From contig NC_088873.1 in assembly GCF_032884065.1 (NCBI RefSeq), positions 32,522,227 to 32,586,226 on the forward strand: 64,000 nt of DNA, in the 5' to 3' direction. The notes beneath the pieces were generated by a model that searched no databases, had not been told where the DNA came from, and saw only the letters and a program-made list of their open reading frames with translations. Positions 12,290-25,040 of the stretch are shown piece by piece. Origin of the DNA: Artemia franciscana (taxonomy: Eukaryota > Arthropoda > Branchiopoda > Anostraca > Artemiidae). Made by a program: the position numbers and the translations under genes. How positions within the stretch are numbered: the stretch's first letter is position 1; every line of letters begins with the position of its first letter.

Positions 12290-13210
12290 ATATATGCATT
12301 TTTTATATTCAGTTAAAATTGTTATTGAATTAATGCATGTTTTGATTTTGGCTCACCGCACATGAATAATTAAAACGAAATTTGTATTTTTTTTTATTTT
12401 TTTTTTTTTTTGCTAAATGGCTTTCTTAAAGTTTTGATCGGACGATTTTGATAAAAAAAAGGGTGGGGGGGAGGCCCAATTGCCCTCCAATTTTTGGTTA
12501 TTTAAGAAGGCAACTAGAACTTTAATTTGTTTACGAACGTTTTTATTAGTAATAAATATACGTAACTTACAAATTAACTTACGTACCAAACTTCTATATT
12601 TGTATATTTTTATTACTTATATGAGGGGGTTCACCCCCTCGTCAATACCTCGCTCTTTACACTAAAGCTTGAATTTCGTCCCAATTCTTTAACAATGACC
12701 CCTGAATCACAAAGGCCGTAGAATAAATATTTGAAATTACTAAATATACTTTAGCATAAAGAGCGAGGTATTGTGGAGAAGGACCCCCTTATATACTTAA
12801 TAATTTCTGTTCATTTTAAGTTTTAATGCTGCTCCTTACTTCCAGCTGCAAAACTTTTTATTACATTTATTTTCTCATTGTTTTTTTTTTTTAAATAATG
12901 CTAGAAAATCCTGCGCCCCCTTCATGGAAATTCTCTTCCCTCATGATAAATTCCTCCATGGAAATATCCTCCCACATAACCCCCGACCCCGCCCCCCCCC
13001 CTCAACACGAAAAAGTCACCCCGAAATGTCTATACACTTCCCAATAGCCATTACTATATGTAAACAATGGTCAAAGTTTGTAACTTGCAGCCCTTCCCCG
13101 GGGACTGTGAGGGATTAAGTCGTCCCCAAAGACATAGTTATTAGGTTTTTTGACTATGCTGAACAAAATGGCTATCTCAAAATTTTGACCCGGTGACTTT
13201 GGGGAAAAAA
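12290..13210 (+). repeat. composite repeat unit, copy B
   Basis: Reverse-orientation partner of 4250-5024 that extends further on the right. It has its own hairpin around 'cctcgctctttacactaaag' (12647) and 'ctttagcataaagagcgagg' (12747). It also carries a C-run near 12990 and a tail around 13020-13210 ('ccaatagccattactata', 'ggggactgtgagggattaag'). Together with the fold-back at 12001-12283 it mirrors the arrangement at 4250-5308. Confidence 0.7.
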
Positions 13211-15270
13211 TGAGCATGGGAAATAAGAACAAATAAGTACGCATCCGTGGTCTGTGTTCTGGCAAAAAATACAAAATTCGACATTTTACGACATTTTAAA
13301 TCCGACATAACGAACTGTTTGATTACTGCTAGATACAGTATACTGAATGGTAATAAATCGATAACATGTTTAATACAAATTTAAATACAGTTTGGCCAAG
13401 ATGTGAGTATGCGAAAACAATTACTTACAGAAAATTCAGATATATAATAATTTTCATAAAAGTATAAGTGAATGCAATATTATGAATACCAACATAAAAT
13501 TGTAAAAATAACATCAAATGAACTAGTCAAAGTTTTTGGGAACATTTTGAGACGTGCTAATATGTGTTCTTTGCTAATGTCCTTTTATATAACAGGGGCT
13601 TCTGTATTTTACGAGTAAGGGTGGATTAAGTCCAACTCTTCCCGGTGCCATCCTTGTTGTAATGGCGACGTAATAATTATACAAGGCCTGAGAAGCTTTT
13701 AAAAAAACAGCTTAAGTATGCTTGTGGCATCTTCCTTCTCAGTGGACTGGGTACGAAATCTTCATTATACAGAGAGGATGATTATTTATTTTGGCGATGG
13801 TTCCTTTTGTCCTAAATGAAGAGTAATTGACAGAAAAGTGTCCTTACACTGGATCTGTGTTCAAAGCTTCCAAAAAAAAGGCCTACTTCCGTAAGTTTTC
13901 AATTTTAGATAATAAAAAATACTGGATAATTTTAGTTGCTCTGGTTTTGTACAGGAAACAGAAATACAGAACTTGCTTCGCCACACACAGAAGGATGCAA
14001 AGACTACGTAAACATGCGGATGTTATTACCATCATTGAAAACAATCTAATTTAAAGAAGCCCTTTAGTATACCATAAGCTTCCTAATCTAACGTTCTTAG
14101 CGTCAAATTTTGATAACCTCGAATAAAAGCCGGAAAAGGAACATTTGTTTAGAAAGAGAACGCCTGTTCTATGCCATCATCAAAGCCACAAATGGGCTTT
14201 TTAATGGCTGGCACGCTTTCAAACAGCTAGTATTTCGTCAATGAGATCAATTTAAACGAGCTATGAAACAGATAGAGACCATATGCTTTGCAGGAAAAGA
14301 GAGAGAACATTTTTAGAACATCACCCCACTTAGGATTCCTCGGCAACTCCAACTTTTGACATTCAGCCAGGTAGAGAAAATAGATTAAATAAGGGGAAAA
14401 CCTTTCGGAATGTCTTCCTTTTAGATCCAGCCTTTGTCTTCTTAGATCCAACATTTTCAACAAAATTCTATGAGGTGTAAAATCTTTGAACTATAAAATA
14501 TTGCTCGGAATACGACTTCGGATAGCATTTACCTTTAGTATTTGCTCTTTAACCAATATCAATAGTTTATACGTGTTGTAACCTAAACTTCTCTATTAAA
14601 ATACTTGTGCATAGTGGTACAAGGCGAAACCCATCCCCCTCCCCACTCCCCATGACTACTCCGAGGATTTAAAAAAAATATGGGATCTTCAAGTCTAGAA
14701 ATTTCATTTCTGTGGAATCCGACCCCTCTTCCCATGAACGACCTTTATATCCTCGCAAAGATCTGACAATCTTTTTCAATGGGTCATTTAACACATGTCT
14801 CTTACATCCACTGTAAACTACCAAAAGAAATAAAAAAGAACACGAGGCTTCAAACGTAACTTCCAAATATTTTCTAACCCCCCCCCCCCCTCAATGGACT
14901 ACCATATCACCATATCATTAGAGCCGACAGTTCAACATATCATTAGAGCCGAATCTATAACCCTGCCCGGATAATATTTCGAACTTGAGATGATACGGCT
15001 TCAAATCTCACAGAGACCGATTTCATAGCATTTTTTAATTCCACAACATCGGGTTACTCTTATAATGTCTGCATGAATCCTAAATGCTGAACATAATTCT
15101 ACTAAATGCTGTAAGTCAGTTGATATAGTCACCGTTGAGATTACTGAAGCAAAATCGACAATTCACGTTGAAAGTAGCGTTCCAGTTCAGCGTCTTTCAA
15201 AGGAGATACAAAAAACAGTATTTTTTTCTAAGTGAAAACCTATTAATATTAAGTGTGTACCATATGTAAG

Positions 15271-15510
15271 CGACAAAGAACACGAGGATGTTAACATTTG
15301 TGGGTACAGGTGCGTACAGTTTGATTCTTTAGAACGCGGAGTGACGATATGCAAGATGATTTTATCTTGGAACCTGATGGTTCAAAAGAGTGTAATTTCT
15401 GCCACTGATAAGAATACTCTTCTCAGTTGAATGAGTGCATCAAGAGGATCTGGAATGTTTCCGGATTAAAGAAAATCCATGACCTTTAAACGATTTGATA
15501 GTTTTTATTT
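15271..15510 (+). repeat. diverged inverted repeat, arm 2 (partner 11641-11806)
   Basis: Colinear with the complement of 11641-11806. The shared frame reads EPDGSKECNFCH and then a stop. The arms lie about 3.5 kb apart in fzr intron 2. The family is unknown. Confidence 0.65.
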
Positions 15511-15639
15511 TGATGATGGTTGGCAGTAATAGATTCTCGCTGCTTTCTGGTCATATACTGATATTCCTTGGAACCTTAGTGCTATGCATATAACAAATAA
15601 GAAATGGAATATAATGAAATAACCCACAAAACGAAAGTA

Positions 15640-15880
15640 ATATCAGCCAGTGAACAGAAAAGAAGCGAAAAGGACAAGAGCAATATTACCGCAAGGACTT
15701 GCGCCAAGCCGTCCTAAGTGCTAAAAAAAAGAGAAGAAAAAACTAACCTTTTGAAGTAAACTAAAACAGAGCAGATATTCCTCATCTGCTTATTTGTTGA
15801 GTCTCATCTAGTTATTTAATTGTGCTTTTTTCTTGTTTGTCATACGCTATGTATAGCCAGTGTGGTCTTAGAATGTAGTT
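15640..15880 (-). mobile_element. Penelope-tail-like repeat, solo copy
   Basis: The complement carries a diverged version of the tail seen in the palindrome at 32286-32716: 'ttaggacggcttggcgcaag...' ahead of 'taatattg'. It has a downstream 'tttgtcatacgc' stretch and ends in 'agccagtgtggtcttagaat' at 15855-15874. The orientation switches between the left part and the terminal motif, so this is also an inverted or rearranged copy. Confidence 0.45.
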
Positions 15881-16477
15881 ACTGCTATAGCCTGGTATAT
15901 CAGTAAGGTATAGTAAGCCAACGGTTAATGGGATTTAGCATACATTACCATGCCAGTTAAGATTAAAAGAATTTTCAAAATTAAGATAGATATAAAATTA
16001 CTATAATTTTTGAACTGAGGTTATCATTTGTCTAATTCAACCAAGCCGTAAACCGTCAAGATTTCAGACGTGATCTTTCAAGGATATCAGAATTAATTCT
16101 TTTCATATGGTACCTGCATTAGGACAATTCAAACATGGGCGATGTTGTTATTTCTTGTGCATGTCAAGATCCCAACATGTGTATTTAGATAACACAAATG
16201 CATTAAAAATCATGCGATACATTGATTGTAGAACAACAGTGATAACAAGACCTTCTCTGTCATCTCATGCCACGCTAGGAATCTGCAGCGAATCGATAGC
16301 AAGGAAAGGTGAATCAAATATAGGATACGAGGTCGAAGATCAAAAGAACCTTAAGATTGGTCATAAATGATTGATTATAGTCAAGATGGTTCGCATGATA
16401 TCCAAGAAGTGATCCTGTTTGGTTTACGTCAATGTTTAAAACCCCATAGGTTTCAGTATATATGTATTATGGCATTA

Positions 16478-16479
<2 letters not shown>

Positions 16480-16509
<30 letters not shown>
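16480..16509. repeat. (TA)n microsatellite
   Basis: About 15 TA dinucleotides; low complexity only. Confidence 0.95.
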
Positions 16510-16512
<3 letters not shown>

Positions 16513-17437
16513 TAATCAAGAAGATATAACGTCTGTTTGTGCAGCCCCTCCCTATAACATCAGATTTTCCCTATAATTCCATATATTTTAGTGAATTCAT
16601 CCGTCTATTCAAACTTGGGCCACCTAATAGATTTTTACGCACGTGCCTGCTGTAACTCCGTATAGTCTTTCAAATTCCAATACCATCACTTGAGAGCAAA
16701 GAAAGGAAGAATAAAAGTTATAACCATTTTTAATACTCTTTGACCATCCTCGGTTCAAATAAAACTTCCTTATATGGCTGTCAAACTACTAGGGCCAGTT
16801 TAAAGGCACCTCCAATCCAGCTTTATTCCTTCTTTTTGCACTTAAACTTTGGGTCCTGAGCATGAAAGTACAAACATCAAAGATCCTTACACGCTATAAG
16901 CTAAACAATTAAACAAAAATATCAGGCTGGTAGCCTGGAAAAAGACTTTAATATTATCCCCGTCAAATTCCTCCTTTGCCGAGCCCAAGGAATTTTGATG
17001 ATAGCAAAAAAAATTATAACTGATAGTACAACAATTAATCTGATGAAAGTATAAGTCAAATTTTAAAAGAAATGAAATCTACCATTTGTATAATTTGATT
17101 TTTAATAAATAAACAGATGAAAATGACGAGTTATGGCCCTTTCAGACCAAAACGTAAGGACTACACTAACGGTTTAAATTTAATGTTTTTTATAGCTGAA
17201 CTTTCAGACTAAATTACTTTCCCTTCAGAATAAAGGGACTAAAAACTCCGTAACATACCTTTTCTTCTATTAAATGTTTTTAAACATAGCTCTAATGACG
17301 AAGTTTCGGTAATTACGTTAGCAATGCTTGCTTCCGAGAAAAATGAGAATGTCAGTGGCTCTAAGAAACGAAAGAAAAGATGTAGAGGGTAGGTCCGATG
17401 CTAGAAAACAATAAAACAGAAACTATGGAAGTTAAAC

Positions 17438-18230
17438 TTGCTTAATGAGCTTCTCCTGACGGACAATGATGAAAAATTCTTCAATTTTACACGCTTTACC
17501 AGAAATGAATTTGTTGATTTGCTAAGTAAAGTGGGGGCAAAAATAACAAAGGAAAATAAAGGTTATGGAAAAGTCTTATCTCCCGAGACTCACCAAGCAT
17601 TGCATTTGCGTTACTTAGCAACAGAAAACAGCGTGATAAACTAACACTCTGAATTCAGAGTTGGAATTTCTACTGTCTCAAAAATTTTGAAAGAGACTGC
17701 ATAGGCCATTTTTGACATTCATTCTCCCAATTTTCTTGCTAATCCATCTGAGGAAGACTTAAAAGTTACTGCAACGCAGATCTTTACCCGATAGAAAATG
17801 CCAAATTTTATAGGTGCTATAGATAGTAAGCACATCAGGCTTCAATGCCCTTACAATTCTGGTTCACAATTTTATAACTATAAGAACTATTTTAGTGTTG
17901 TTTTACTTGCAACTTGTGATGCGAACTACAAATTTTGGTTTTATGATGTTGGTGCCTAAGGGTCTGAGAGTGATGGTGGTGTCTTTTCTCGGTCCAAATT
18001 GGGAAGCAACACGATAGTGGAGACACCAGGCTTCCAGCACCCAAAAAGCTCCCTGGAACTAATACCATGTTTCCGCATATTTTTTTTCTTAGAGGACGAG
18101 GCCTTTCCGCTCAAGGACCACATAATGAGACCCTTTCCTGGTAGAAACCTTACTGAACTCAAAACGATATACAATTGTAGAATTCCTTCAGTTCGCAGAT
18201 TAAGTTGCAAGGGTTCAGACTGATTAGATC
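17438..18230 (+). pseudogene. Harbinger transposase pseudogene
   Basis: The translation shifts frames and has several stops but keeps the family signatures in order: FNFTRFTRNEFVDLLSKVG (17484 on); then FIGAIDSKHIRLQCPYNSGS and YNYKNYFSVVLLATCDANYK (17808-17930), holding the first catalytic Asp; then SDGGVF (about 17970), the second Asp; and DEAFPL / MRPFPGRNL (18094-18150), the third acidic residue and following motif. This is the DDE_Tnp_4 (Harbinger) layout. In-frame stops at 17642, after 'KETA' at 17702, near 17791 and at 17957, plus a frame change, show it cannot be active. Confidence 0.92.
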
Positions 18231-18997
18231 AGAAATAATCATGCAGCCTGAGAAATTGATGATAATCATGGAATGTGCACTTTGCCTTCAGACTTATATT
18301 ATTACTTTACATGGTATCCCAAACGCTCCAGCAGAGTATCCAGCTTCTATTTCAAATGCCCCGTTCCAGGATGTAGGCTGCACATCAAGTAATAATGCTT
18401 CAAGACAGTCCAGAAATTTTTAGAGAAATAACTGCCAACTGCTTCTTGTCTCCAGAAGGGAGTGTTACTTGGCAGAGAGATCAAGCACTGCAAGGTTCCT
18501 TCTAAAGGAGCCAACTTTTTATCTACATCTTTTTTACACAATATATCCTTTGTTAGAAAATAATTTTAAAAAATCTTGTCAGTGTCCATATTTTCTTTAA
18601 TGTCTTCCTTTTTTGTTATTATTTTTCTGTCTCACCATAATTATTTTGACTCCCACTTCTGATTTCACTCCAATCTCAATTACCCATCACATACCCTAAA
18701 AATCAATGACCCCCATTCACTCCTATCCAATCCCTTTCAATCTATAAACTTAACTAAAAAAATCAATTTTAATTTTTCTCGCAATTCTTTCATTTAGGTA
18801 TTTCTTTTGAATCCATTTAATTAGATTAGACAAAAAATTTTAATATATATTGAAACCTTAGTAAAAAGTCAAATCTGAGCAAACATTAATTTACAATTAA
18901 TATTAGTTCATATCGATTTATTAATTATTAATTTACAAATTATCATTAAACTTACTATGAATTAAGTTTTTATGTTTCTGAAGAAGAAAAAGAAGGC

Positions 18998-19007
18998 GAA
19001 GAAGAAG

Positions 19008-19037
<30 letters not shown>
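18998..19037. repeat. (GAA)n trinucleotide repeat
   Basis: About 13 GAA units inside the right part of the Harbinger element. Confidence 0.95.
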
Positions 19038-19038
<1 letters not shown>

Positions 19039-19889
19039 TTATTATTCAATGCAATACAATACGTCTGTTGACGTAAAGTTGAGCAAACTTCGATTCTGTT
19101 TTATATATAATTTTCTTACGTTACGGAGAGCGTAATTTTCTTAAGTTTGACCGTAAGCTCCGTAGCAATACGTAAGATGACCAGTCTGAAGGGAAAACGT
19201 GAGCCAAATTTTTGGTCTGAAAGGCTCTTTACGCTTACCAAACAAGAGATAAATATTCTTATTTTAAATCAAGACAGAAAACCAGGACAATTAAGTGTGT
19301 TACAACTTTAGGTGGTACGATTGCAATGTTCCTAGGACCTGGAGACGAATCTGTTTTGCGCGTCCATAAGGAAGGAGAGAACTAACTCAGGTCAAGAATC
19401 AGGACACGAACAAATTGAATGGCAATTTGCATACATCACAATGGCCCTATTTAGTGGAATGTTTGGCAAAAAAATAACTTATTGGGCCAGTCTGCGTGTG
19501 ATATTCAAGAGTCCTCACACCTCAGTCTACAATATGCTGTAAAATGATTGTTGTTATTTTTTGTTTCTGGTTAAGTGCAGAGAGCATAGATAACTTATAA
19601 AAGTGGAACTTGGCACTAATGTAAAAAAGTACCGATGTTGTCTTGCGCTTGGCGTTTCTTGTTGTTTTTTTAGTGTAGTAATAGAGAAAAATTAATTTTA
19701 TTAGAGTAACTGGCGAAAATATTGCTGTAATAAGGCTTTGAACTCAAAGAAAAAAAGCACAACTATGAAGCTTGAAAAATGCCGGGAAACGTCAAACGCT
19801 AGGTCGCGTGAGTCATTTTTTTCGACACTAGCACCAGTTTCTACTCTTATAAGTAACGAAGATTCTTTGGTTATCATAAAGACGGCTGG

Positions 19890-20490
19890 ATACCATAAAA
19901 GATCACCCTATCTCGTCTACAAGAACATATAGTTTGTTTTTTTTTTGGGGGGGGGGGAGGGAGAGATATACAAAAAACACATCAAACATTTGTTTATATT
20001 CATTCAGTTTTTTTCAGGGGGGGGGGCTTCAAAACCAATATCACCACTGGATACGGCTTTGCTCGTATATTATAAACTTTTTTTGTTTGTGTGGCCAAAC
20101 TATATAGGATTGATTGGGTGGTCTTACCGTAACTTGTATAGCTTAGATTAGAAATCCGGAAAACGACAAAAAAATTTACAGCCGACACCCACTTTCTTGG
20201 AAATCATAACTTTTGCGCAGGAGATAGAGATATTCAAATTTAATGAAATTTACATCACTGGAAAGCACTTTTTTATTATTTTTTTATTTACTATTATTAT
20301 AAAATTATTATTCGTATTATTATTATTATTCGTTTCAAAGCTCGGGAAAGGTCAGTACCAACAAATATTCTAGTATGCCTACTGAGAAAACATTAAAAAT
20401 TGGCTCAAAAGATGTGTCATTAAATAATTTGACAGCTTTGGAAGTTTCCAGTCGTACTAACCTTCTTGATTGAAATCTTTGTCGACATAG
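19890..20490 (+). repeat. segmental duplication, unit A (interrupted by a MITE)
   Basis: Shares ordered landmarks with 20545-20960: 'cataaa.gatcaccctat', 'tttgtgtggccaa.ctata', 'gccgaca', 'gagatagacata' / 'gagatagagata', 'gggaaaggt', 'tctagtatgcct' / 'tctagaatacct', and 'tgtcat..aa.aatttga.cagct'. Unit A additionally contains a g-rich MITE fragment at 19931-20061. Confidence 0.6.
19931..20061. mobile_element. hAT-like MITE fragment (same family as 29107-29278)
   Basis: Shares the core 'acacatcaaacatttgttta' with 29107-29278, plus a G-run and the right terminus 'ctggatacggctttg' (20047-20061). The left terminal repeat has been lost or replaced by T/G runs. Confidence 0.6.
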
Positions 20491-20544
20491 GGTGCATATT
20501 ATTTATGTTACATGTACATTGAGTAGACAATAATTTGCTTAAGG

Positions 20545-20960
20545 GGATTCAATACCATAAAGGATCACCCTATCACGTCCATTATAAAGTTTTTTAGTTT
20601 GTGTGGCCAAGCTATAAGCAATCCAAATAAACAGCATAAAACTAAAAGCCGACATATACTTTCCCTGAAATCTTAGGAAAACCTTGTTACTTCTCTTGTT
20701 TTGTGATGAGATAGACATATTTAGTTTTAGAGAAACATATATCATTAGAACATGTTAATTTTTTCTTTTTTTTCGATCAAACAGACCAGAATTTTCTTTT
20801 TAAAATTCAGGAAAGGGTTGTCCCTAAAAACTTTCTAGAATACCTTCTAGGAAAATGCCCAAAATCACTTCGAAAGAAATGTCATTTAATCAATTTGATC
20901 AGCTCTTCGAATTGCCTGTGGTGCAGCCCGCTTTGACTGAAAACTTTGCCGACAAAATTC
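20545..20960 (+). repeat. segmental duplication, unit B
   Basis: Diverged tandem partner of 19890-20490, lacking the MITE. It ends 'gaaaactttgccgac', matching 'gaaatctttgtcgac' at the end of unit A. No coding capacity is recognised. Confidence 0.6.
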
Positions 20961-23536
20961 CATTGTCTTTTCAATCAAATTTCATAATCAACTCACAAAT
21001 TCTCAACAGGTTTCAATGATAAGTAGTCCTTGGGGAGAATTCGTTAATAGACCCTTTGCCTTTGAGATTGTCAGCCGATGTTGATATTCACAAAATGAAG
21101 TTTAAAGTATCGAATCATCTTAACAAATAGTGTGAGATTATAGGTTTGCTTTGAATTAAACTAGTCTCTCGTTAGCTTTTCGAACCGTTGATAAGTTAAA
21201 GATTCCCGATTAATTTTTACCAAAATTGCTTCAGAAGGTCCCTTCTGAATTTTTGAAAGCAAAATTGCTCTGAAAATTTGCTAATTGAAAATTTGCCCTT
21301 CGCCTTTGAGACTCTCAGCCGGCACATAGAATCGTGATATAATATTTATGGTACAAAAAGGCCCTTAAGTTAAGCGGAACATAATGCCCTTGTAAACTGC
21401 TTTAATAAACAACATACGTTTTATGACAAAAGTAACAACCTGAACAGTGTAGCATGGATTTATAAGCCAAGTATGACACCAAGAACACACTGGAAAGCAG
21501 AGACGGAATAATCGTGTAGTTCAACATCTCTGTCGAGATTAACTTGATCCTAATGACTATTATTAATGTTCGAATTGAAATCCTTTTGTGTTCTTTTACG
21601 CAGTATATCATAATTTTTCATTTATAATGCTATCAATGACAGAAGATCACCCATCAAAGAAAATAAAAAAACATGTTCATTCACTATCACTATATAATCT
21701 TGGCTATGGGAGGTACATTCAAAGGAAATAGACACAAGTTGTCAACAATGCTTATTTAGGCAGTATGATAAACTAAGAGGGGTTGCGATGCTCAACCACT
21801 TCTTGTGCATCTGAGGCAGCCATGGTGACATGGGAGACTGAGTCGAAGACACGGTCATTTAAACAACGAAATTACACAGGAGGATGTGGAAGTCTTGAGA
21901 CTCCACCTTGCGAGATCCCGTGATTATTTTAATTTTCCTCATGACTTTGATGTAAACTTGATTTTGACATTTAGTAAGTTTTATGTCAGGAAATTAAACA
22001 ATTGCAAAATGCACAAAAATTAGGCAAAACAAAGGAAAATTATGAGAAATTAAAGTAAAGTAAATAAAATCTTGATATTTCAGGAGAGGTATAAGGGCTA
22101 GTTGCTTCTGCTGGTGAATTGTTAATCAAGCAATGTGGTTTTCTACTTCTACAGCTAACTAATGCAACCAGCTTCTTTCCGTGGAATCGGGAATATACAT
22201 TGATTTGTGCTAGTCCATACTAAGTATGTCCAGTGATGTCAATTGAGAAGAGCCCCTTCCTCCCTCCTGATTTTGTACCACCACAAGATTTTGAAAAATA
22301 TTTGTTTTGTATTTTCATTGAAAAGTGGCTCCTTTGTAGGCTACTTTCATTAAAATTGAAAAAAATTACTCCTCCTAAACTTTGAAAAAAAAACCCACTT
22401 AGATTTTGAAAAAAAAACAACATTTTACCCCCTTCCACTGTATTGGCCCCGTTGTGTATGTGCCTGATGTGCATAGGCTATAAAGCAAACAGTGTACAGT
22501 TCTTTGATAAAACCTTAAAAAAATGGACCCAACAGAGACCCCAAAATGATTTTTGATTGTGCTGTTTCTTTTCCCCCTAATATATCCAATTATCTTTGCA
22601 GATCCTTCAGGCCAACCTCGGAGGATTCTCATGTCACTCCATATCCTTCCGCAGGCATTATGCATATCTTTATTTGACTTTTAATTTATAGCCCCCCAAA
22701 AAATATTTCGAGCCTTTCAATTCTATACTCAAATCCCAAAGGCATTCATAACAATTCCATCATCATCACAAATTATACGAGTATTCCAAATATACAAGTG
22801 TACAAATTCCACAAGTTGTTAAATCCTAGTGAAGGGTATGTTTTTCCTTATAAACAAGGAAAAACTAACGCCATTAGAATAATATAAATTTAAAATAAAA
22901 AACCAAAAAATTGCTTCGCTTCAAAAAGCCATAACGTCAATTATCAAATACCACTTCAGCAGAGAAGATTTATTATCATGAGCAGAACCGGGCTAATTGT
23001 TACAGCCTATAAAAGTCATTAAAATGCCATAAAATCATTTACATTCATAACATGGCTCATATGTTTCCATGCTGAATCTACTGTCCCCCACAAATATTAG
23101 TATTCTGTACCAGATATCATTGTTCCTCCACTGTAAAGACTGACACTATCTTTTACGAACATCTTAAAAATCAAAGCAATCTTTGTACCAAAATATGGAG
23201 TTAGGCCAATTAAATTATTGGAGGACTTGTGAACAAAATGATAACGTGATAAGCAACCGGCAAAAATGGAAAAACAAAACAATCTATCAAATAGGATCCA
23301 TGGGAAGACAAAAATACAACAGAAATATTAGCTGAATAATTTTAACGAGTAAATAGTTTTATGGAATAAGAGAATAGGGATTCAAGAAACGGCCAGAAGT
23401 TCTGAATTAAATGAAGTTCTGAAAGAAACGGCCACAGGCTGAATTAAATACAACTGAACTTCAGAATCGAATCAAACAAAACGAATTAAAAATGTAACTA
23501 TTCAACATATAGAATGATCCTGATCATAATTAAAGG

Positions 23537-24045
23537 GCCTCGGGGGCTATATTAAGGCCAATAGAAGCCCTCAGAATTAAAATAATGTATAAATAATGAA
23601 CATTTCTGGCTTAGCCCGCAGGTCCACAATGCCCTAAAATCTTCACGGTTTTTTATGATTCTGCCCACAATTACTGGCATTTTTCATTTGGTGAAATATT
23701 TCATAAGCGCATCGGGGGCTATATTCAGGCCAACAGATGCCCTCGACTTAAAGATAATAAATAAACTATGAGAACTATTCTGACATAGCCCGAAGCTCCG
23801 CGGTTCCCAAAAACTTCACTGTTTCTACAATTCTGCCATAATTACCGGCATTTTTAATTTGGTGAAAAAATTCATAAACGCCTTAGGGGCTATATTCAGG
23901 CCAATAAATGCCCTAGACATGAAAATAATGTATAAATTATGAATATTATTCTTACATAACCCGCATATCCACAGTAACCTAAAAACTTAATGGCTTTTAC
24001 GATTCTGTCCATAATTACCGGCATTTTTCATAGGCAAAAATCTTA
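23537..24045. repeat. tandem repeat, about 171-bp unit, three copies
   Basis: Units start at 23537, 23709 and 23880 with 'gc.tcgggggctatatt..gg' or 'gccttaggggctatattcagg'. Each unit then has 'ccaa.a.atgccct', 'agcccg.agctcc' variants, 'aattaccggcatttttcat' variants and 'tcataa.cgc' at the junction. Divergence between units is substantial, so this is a short old satellite-like array. Confidence 0.85.
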
Positions 24046-24258
24046 AAAAATGATTTCGTAGGGTTTTGCATAGTGCTTAGTTTTAATATAAATTCCTGTG
24101 CAAATACCAGGTCTTCGATCTACAACTAATGCAACTTAGTGTCAAAATCGGCCCAAACCGCTTTGATATCTAAAACGAACGACACACAGAAGCTAAAAAT
24201 ATGTCTTCAAAGTAATGCATTTATTCTAAAAAAAAATGGCCTTTAAAAAAGATTTGAG

Positions 24259-24838
24259 GGTAAAATTCTAGTTAATTGACTTCTTGCTATCTTGGAAAGG
24301 GTTTGTCCTGGGAAGGTATTTTGAAGTACCTACCTCCACTCCTTCTCACTCTAGAGGGCCCTGACCTTTGATGACCTTTAAAAATGTGTGTGTTATAAAA
24401 ATGAAACCTTGAAAAATAGATCTTCTGCTTAATTGAAGTACAACAAAATTGCTTTCAGCTTCATAACTTTGCTCAATCCCATTTTATAAGGTTTTAAAGA
24501 TAAGCAAACACATTTCTTAAATTGAAAAAAAAAAAACATTGACATGGCTCAAATTCTACTCAAACAACAGGAATTGCATTTTCAGAACTAAAGGCAGAGA
24601 AAAAGCAGCTGGTAACTGAAAATTAAGGTAAAGTATTGTTTTGTCAAAATTTCAATAGGTATAGACCTGTCATGTAGGCAAATTTCAGGACCCTCTAGAG
24701 GGACAAGGATTGGAGGTGGGTACTTTAAAATACCTTCCTGGGACATACTTCAGCCTGTAGACTCATCCCTGGAAGTTTCATTTTCCTAACCTAAACCCTT
24801 TCCGAGATAGGTAGAAGTCAATTACCTAGAATTTTACC
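24259..24838. mobile_element. MITE, 580 bp, long inverted termini and 8-bp target duplication
   Basis: Begins ggtaaaattctagttaattg and ends with the near-complement 'caattacctagaattttacc'. Flanks carry the exact duplication gatttgag (24251-24258 and 24839-24846). The subterminal parts are also mirrored: 'tgtcctgggaaggtattttg' and 'gagagggcc'-type words face their complements. There is no coding capacity. A second copy lies at 55022-55606 and diverged relatives at 54360-54735 and about 38390-38700. An 8-bp duplication is typical of hAT-type elements, though the GGTAAA terminus is not the usual CA(G) start. Confidence 0.88.
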
Positions 24839-24876
24839 GATTTGAGTTTTACAGTCATGTTTCTAAAAGAAAAAAA

Positions 24877-25040
<164 letters not shown>

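Larger units (their letters stand above)
17134..19228 (+). mobile_element. PIF/Harbinger DNA transposon, complete ends, dead
   Basis: Both termini are visible. The left end reads tggccctttcagaccaaaa; the complement of the right end reads agagcctttcagaccaaaa. The flanks are the 3-bp duplication TTA (17131-17133 and 19229-19231), the target typical of PIF/Harbinger. Further 'cttcagac' or 'tttcagac' words lie just inside both ends as subterminal repeats. The body (2.1 kb) contains a broken DDE transposase and, near the right end, a (GAA)n tract at 18998-19037. The second Harbinger ORF (Myb-like) is not recognised. The insertion lies in fzr intron 2. Confidence 0.88.

Noticed and set aside
16107..16370. 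87-codon plus-strand ORF with balanced composition
   Set aside because: No family match and no splice or promoter context; left as chance.
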